8,182 bases of DNA from an uncultured Dehalococcoidia bacterium. Its GTDB lineage: Bacteria; Chloroflexota; Dehalococcoidia; Dehalococcoidales; UBA3254. The position numbers and the translations under genes are program-made. The DNA is taken from the NCBI GenBank assembly GCA_903890885.1, contig CAITCX010000343.1:1-8182 (forward strand). The letters are read 5' to 3'. Under the pieces are notes generated by a model, which saw only the letters and a program-made list of their open reading frames with translations, did no database searches and had not been told where the DNA came from. Shown piece after piece: positions 5,609 to 8,182 of this stretch. Each line of letters begins with the position of its first letter. The stretch's first letter is position 1.

Positions 5609-6424
5609 ATGACAAACTTAATAAAACTGACAGCCCGACCCAAATTAAATACTCCGAATATGCTGGCAGTCTGGCCAGGCGTGGGCAACGTTTCCATCAT
5701 AATCGCTTCCTACTTAACCACCAAACTACGTTTTAAAGACCTGGCTGAGATACTGCCGACCAACTTTTTCGATCCCACCGGCGTGCTGGTTCAAGACAGT
5801 ATAATCGAAGCTCCGCAATTTCCTCAAAGCAAGTTTTACTATCGCAAAAATGACCTGGCAGGCGGTAGCGACCTGATCCTTTTCATGGGCGACGATCAAC
5901 CCCCAACTAAAAGCTATGACCTGGCCAACTGCGTTCTGGACCTGGCGGAGCGGTTCCATGTAAAGCGGGTTTTCACCTGTGCCGCTGCCCTCACGCGAAT
6001 CCACCATACCGAACAACCCAAGGTGTGGGGAGTGGGCACCAATCCTCAAATGGTGAATAACCTGAAAAGGTTGAATTTAAAACAGAAAGGTAATCTGCAG
6101 ATCGCTGGCCTGAACGGAATCTTGCTGGGCGTGGCTAAACAACGTGAGATTGAAGGCATTTGTCTGCTCGGTGAGGTACCCCAGTATGCCTCCCGCATGC
6201 CAAATCCGATGGCCGCGCTAGCTGTTCTCCGCCCGCTTTCCAGAATGCTGGACATTGAAGTCGATCTGGTAGAACTGGGCAGGGTGGCTGAAGAAACCCG
6301 TGAAAAGATGAAACAAGCCGCTGCAGAGGCTATGGGTCAATATATCGATTATTTCACTCAGCCTATCTGGGAACAGGGACAGGATGAGAACGGCGAGGAA
6401 GGAGAAGAGGAGGACGAACCTTAA
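5609..6424 (+). CDS. PAC2-family protein (proteasome assembly chaperone-like)
   Basis: The 271-residue protein belongs to the PAC2 family, named for a eukaryotic proteasome assembly chaperone but widespread in archaea and bacteria, where its role is mostly unknown. Seen motifs are WPGVGNVSI (22-30) at the first strand and helix, FMGDDQPP (92-99), a TR-HHTEQPKVWGVGTN stretch (129-145), GLNGILLG (167-174) and LLGEVPQYASRMPNP (186-200), in the order typical of the family. The last 17 residues (255-271) are very acidic and probably disordered, an unusual tail that could bind a partner. The ribosome site GAGG (5602-5605) is only 3 nt from the ATG, unusually close; a later ATG at codon 18 would remove the first family segment and is less likely. 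The stop codon abuts the HEAT gene, suggesting that the two proteins act together. No proteasome genes are in view. Confidence 0.88.
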   Translation: MTNLIKLTARPKLNTPNMLAVWPGVGNVSIIIASYLTTKLRFKDLAEILPTNFFDPTGVLVQDSIIEAPQFPQSKFYYRKNDLAGGSDLILFMGDDQPPTKSYDLANCVLDLAERFHVKRVFTCAAALTRIHHTEQPKVWGVGTNPQMVNNLKRLNLKQKGNLQIAGLNGILLGVAKQREIEGICLLGEVPQYASRMPNPMAALAVLRPLSRMLDIEVDLVELGRVAEETREKMKQAAAEAMGQYIDYFTQPIWEQGQDENGEEGEEEDEP

Positions 6425-7348
6425 ATGGAGTCTGTGCCCACCAACATCAAACTGATTATTGATAAAATAGCCGACCTGGAGAAACCTCTGGTCAATGCCG
6501 AGTTGGCAGATTTATCTAATTTGAGCAATTCTGAATTGGATTATTTGCAACAGGTCTGGGGGAAAATTGAGTTAGAACGCCGCCTTAAAATCATCAGCCG
6601 TATGGTAGAACTGGCTGAAGACAACTTTGAATTGAACTTCGACGGCATCTATAAAAACTGCCTGAGAGACCCGGACAAGGACGTAAGGGTCAAAGCCATT
6701 GAAGGCCTGTGGGAAAATGAAGAAACCGCCTTGATCTCTATTTTAATACGTATGCTCAATGAAGATCCTTCAGAAACCGTGCAAGCTGCTGCTGCCAAAG
6801 GCCTGAGCAAATTCGCCAGTCTGGCTGAATTGAAAAGGCTGGGCCCAGCCAGTTCCAGCCGAGTCTCACAAGCTCTTCTGGCCATTTTACTCGACTCAAC
6901 TAAACCGCCGGAAGTATGGCGCCGGGCGCTGGAAGCCGCTGCTCCGCTCTCATTACCGGATGTGAAAAAAGCCATAGGTGACGCTTACAAAAGCGCTGAT
7001 CTAAAAATGAAAAATAGCGCCATTTATGCCATGGGCAAGAATTGCGATTCCACCTGGCTTCCTATCTTGATCAAAGAGGTATCCAACCCCAACCCTGATG
7101 TACGTTACGAGGCAGCTGGCGCCTGCGGAGAAATTTGTGACGAGGAAGCCGTGCCTCACCTTATCAAACTGACTCAGGACAAAGACCCTGAGGTACAGCA
7201 AGCCGCTATCCTTTCCCTTGGCAAAATAGGTGGGGTAAAAGCTAAAGCCCATCTGCTGAAATGCGCCAGCAATGTGGATGAAAATATTTCAGAGGCTGCC
7301 GAAACAGCCTTGAGATACATTGATACTGAAGAAGACATACGTTTCTAA
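6425..7348 (+). CDS. HEAT-repeat protein
   Basis: The 307-residue protein is an alpha-solenoid of about six or seven HEAT-like repeats after a helical N-terminal part of about 70 residues. Repeat cores are visible near 80-97 (LRDPDKDVRVKAIEGLW), 111-130, 155-175, 188-205, 219-237 (NPDVRYEAAGACGEI), 250-269 (DPEVQQAAILSLGKIG) and 280-299. Such repeats form a curved scaffold for protein binding; there is no catalytic motif, signal peptide or membrane segment, so it is probably a cytoplasmic adaptor. It starts directly after the stop of the PAC2 gene, with AGGAGG (6408-6413) 11 nt upstream, encoded in the acidic tail of that protein. Co-translation suggests a shared complex; that is inference. 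The repeats also resemble PBS-lyase HEAT repeats, but there is no sign of a phycobilisome role. Confidence 0.9.
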   Translation: MESVPTNIKLIIDKIADLEKPLVNAELADLSNLSNSELDYLQQVWGKIELERRLKIISRMVELAEDNFELNFDGIYKNCLRDPDKDVRVKAIEGLWENEETALISILIRMLNEDPSETVQAAAAKGLSKFASLAELKRLGPASSSRVSQALLAILLDSTKPPEVWRRALEAAAPLSLPDVKKAIGDAYKSADLKMKNSAIYAMGKNCDSTWLPILIKEVSNPNPDVRYEAAGACGEICDEEAVPHLIKLTQDKDPEVQQAAILSLGKIGGVKAKAHLLKCASNVDENISEAAETALRYIDTEEDIRF

Positions 7349-7357
7349 ATCTTACGC

Positions 7358-7945
7358 ATGGTAGATTTGTTTATTATGACAGATAATAATAGAATTCAAC
7401 TCCGTTTAAAAAAACTCTCGGACGCCCGGGAGGATTACACCTGGCAGACCGATCCTGAACTCTGCTGTCTGGATGCCGCCGAAACACTCATTATGTCCTA
7501 TAACGAATACTTATCAGAGTTCACCTTTGAGTTGAGTTACCCGATAACCACTCGACATGAATTCGCCGTGGAAACCCTGGACGGACAGCACATCGGGAAT
7601 TGCGTCTATTACAATGTCAATAAAACCGAATCCAAAGCCGAAGTGGGGATTATGATTGGCAATCGTGACTACTGGAACCGGGGTTACGGGACGGAAACCA
7701 TAAACCTGCTTCTCGAACATGTCTTTAACAAGATTTCGCTGGAAAAAGTCTATTTGACGACACTGGACTGGAACGTACGCGCCCAAAAGTGCTTCAAAAA
7801 GTGCGGGTTCTCTGAATGCGGTGAGATCACCAGAGATGGTCTGGATTTTTTTGTGATGGTTATTCTCCGCAAAGAATGGGAAAACCTGCACCGCCAAAAA
7901 GTTAACATTACCAGTTGCGTCAGCGTTCAACCGCCGGTGAATTAA
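7358..7945 (+). CDS. GNAT-family N-acetyltransferase (RimJ/RimL-like)
   Basis: The 195-residue protein has the GNAT fold and should transfer an acetyl group from acetyl-CoA to an amine; the substrate is unknown. The acetyl-CoA loop is visible as VGIMIGNRDYWNRGYGTE (96-113), and the second signature NVRAQKCFKKCGF (139-151) matches the N-x-x-A-x-x-x-F-x-K-x-G-F pattern of the RimJ/RimL branch. The N-terminal region (LRLKKLSDAREDYTWQTDPE) also fits this branch. The start is uncertain: the ATG at 7358 lies 9 nt after the HEAT gene and an ATG at 7376 gives a protein 6 residues shorter; neither has a clear ribosome site, so translation may depend on coupling to the HEAT gene. The last 20 residues are beyond the conserved domain. 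The gene ends 25 nt from the convergent UspA-like gene. Confidence 0.9.
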   Translation: MVDLFIMTDNNRIQLRLKKLSDAREDYTWQTDPELCCLDAAETLIMSYNEYLSEFTFELSYPITTRHEFAVETLDGQHIGNCVYYNVNKTESKAEVGIMIGNRDYWNRGYGTETINLLLEHVFNKISLEKVYLTTLDWNVRAQKCFKKCGFSECGEITRDGLDFFVMVILRKEWENLHRQKVNITSCVSVQPPVN

Positions 7946-7970
7946 ACCTCATCTGACATCGAATCCAGAA

Positions 7971-8182
7971 CTAGGAAATCCGGCAGCCGGGAGGCGATAC
8001 CAGCATAACAGGAACGGTGGCCTGTCTGGCTACACGGTCGGCGACACTGCCCAAAGCCCACCTGGCAATGCCTGAGCGTCCGTGCGTGCTCATAATAACC
8101 AGGTCAACTTCGTTCTTACGAGCATAGTCCAGAATGGATTCTGAGACGTTGCCCCGCAGGACCACCCCGGTGGCGGCTACTC
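7971..8182 (-). CDS. Universal stress protein (UspA family), C-terminal part, cut by the window edge
   Basis: The minus-strand frame stays open through the right edge of the window, so only about the last 70 residues are seen; a GTG at 8165 is an internal valine, not a start. The end of a UspA domain is clear: DLVIMSTHGRSGIARWALGSVADRVARQATVPVMLV, which holds the ATP-binding signature of glycine, two residues, glycine, then the GS pair that contacts the phosphates. The full gene is likely a protein of about 140-160 residues or a tandem of two such domains. These proteins bind ATP and help cells survive stress. The gene converges on the acetyltransferase gene, and no terminator is seen in the 25-nt gap. 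Confidence 0.9.
   Translation of the reverse strand, partial: VAATGVVLRGNVSESILDYARKNEVDLVIMSTHGRSGIARWALGSVADRVARQATVPVMLVSPPGCRIS

Overview
The window looks like chromosomal DNA from a free-living bacterium of moderate GC content with tightly packed operons. The mix of genes (a panG-panD-panB cluster, an adjacent tldD/pmbA pair, and a PAC2 protein followed by a HEAT-repeat protein) and the overall style suggest the Chloroflexota, perhaps class Dehalococcoidia. That placement is inference from gene content, not a database result. Nothing points to a phage, plasmid, insertion sequence, CRISPR array, tRNA or rRNA.

Layout: (1) 1-279 is an AT-rich gap with a short tandem repeat near its left end. 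(2) 280-2419, minus strand, is a pantothenate operon in the order DUF2520/Rossmann protein (probable PanG-type ketopantoate reductase), panD, panB. The genes overlap by 16 nt and 1 nt, and a likely terminator straddles the panB stop codon. No panC lies in the window. (3) 2420-2814 is a divergent regulatory region of 395 bp. A near-consensus minus-strand promoter opens an untranslated leader of about 195 nt. This leader carries a strong intrinsic terminator just before the first pan gene, plus a competing antiterminator and a GNRA-capped hairpin, so it has the design of a transcription attenuator or riboswitch expression platform. A good plus-strand promoter with an overlapping inverted repeat serves tldD. 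(4) 2815-5490, plus strand, is tldD-pmbA with no gap, the two halves of a zinc metalloprotease. (5) 5609-7945, plus strand, has its own promoter and encodes a PAC2-family protein, a HEAT-repeat protein and a GNAT acetyltransferase, closely spaced. (6) 7971-8182, minus strand, is the C-terminal end of a UspA-family protein cut by the window edge.

How they work together: PanB makes ketopantoate, the PanG-like protein would reduce it to pantoate, and PanD makes beta-alanine. PanC, which joins pantoate and beta-alanine, must be encoded elsewhere or be replaced. TldD and PmbA/TldE form a peptide-degrading or peptide-maturing complex. The PAC2/HEAT pair is probably a functional unit of unknown role. 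The most interesting item is the structured, apparently unassigned attenuator leader of the pan operon at about 2419-2613.
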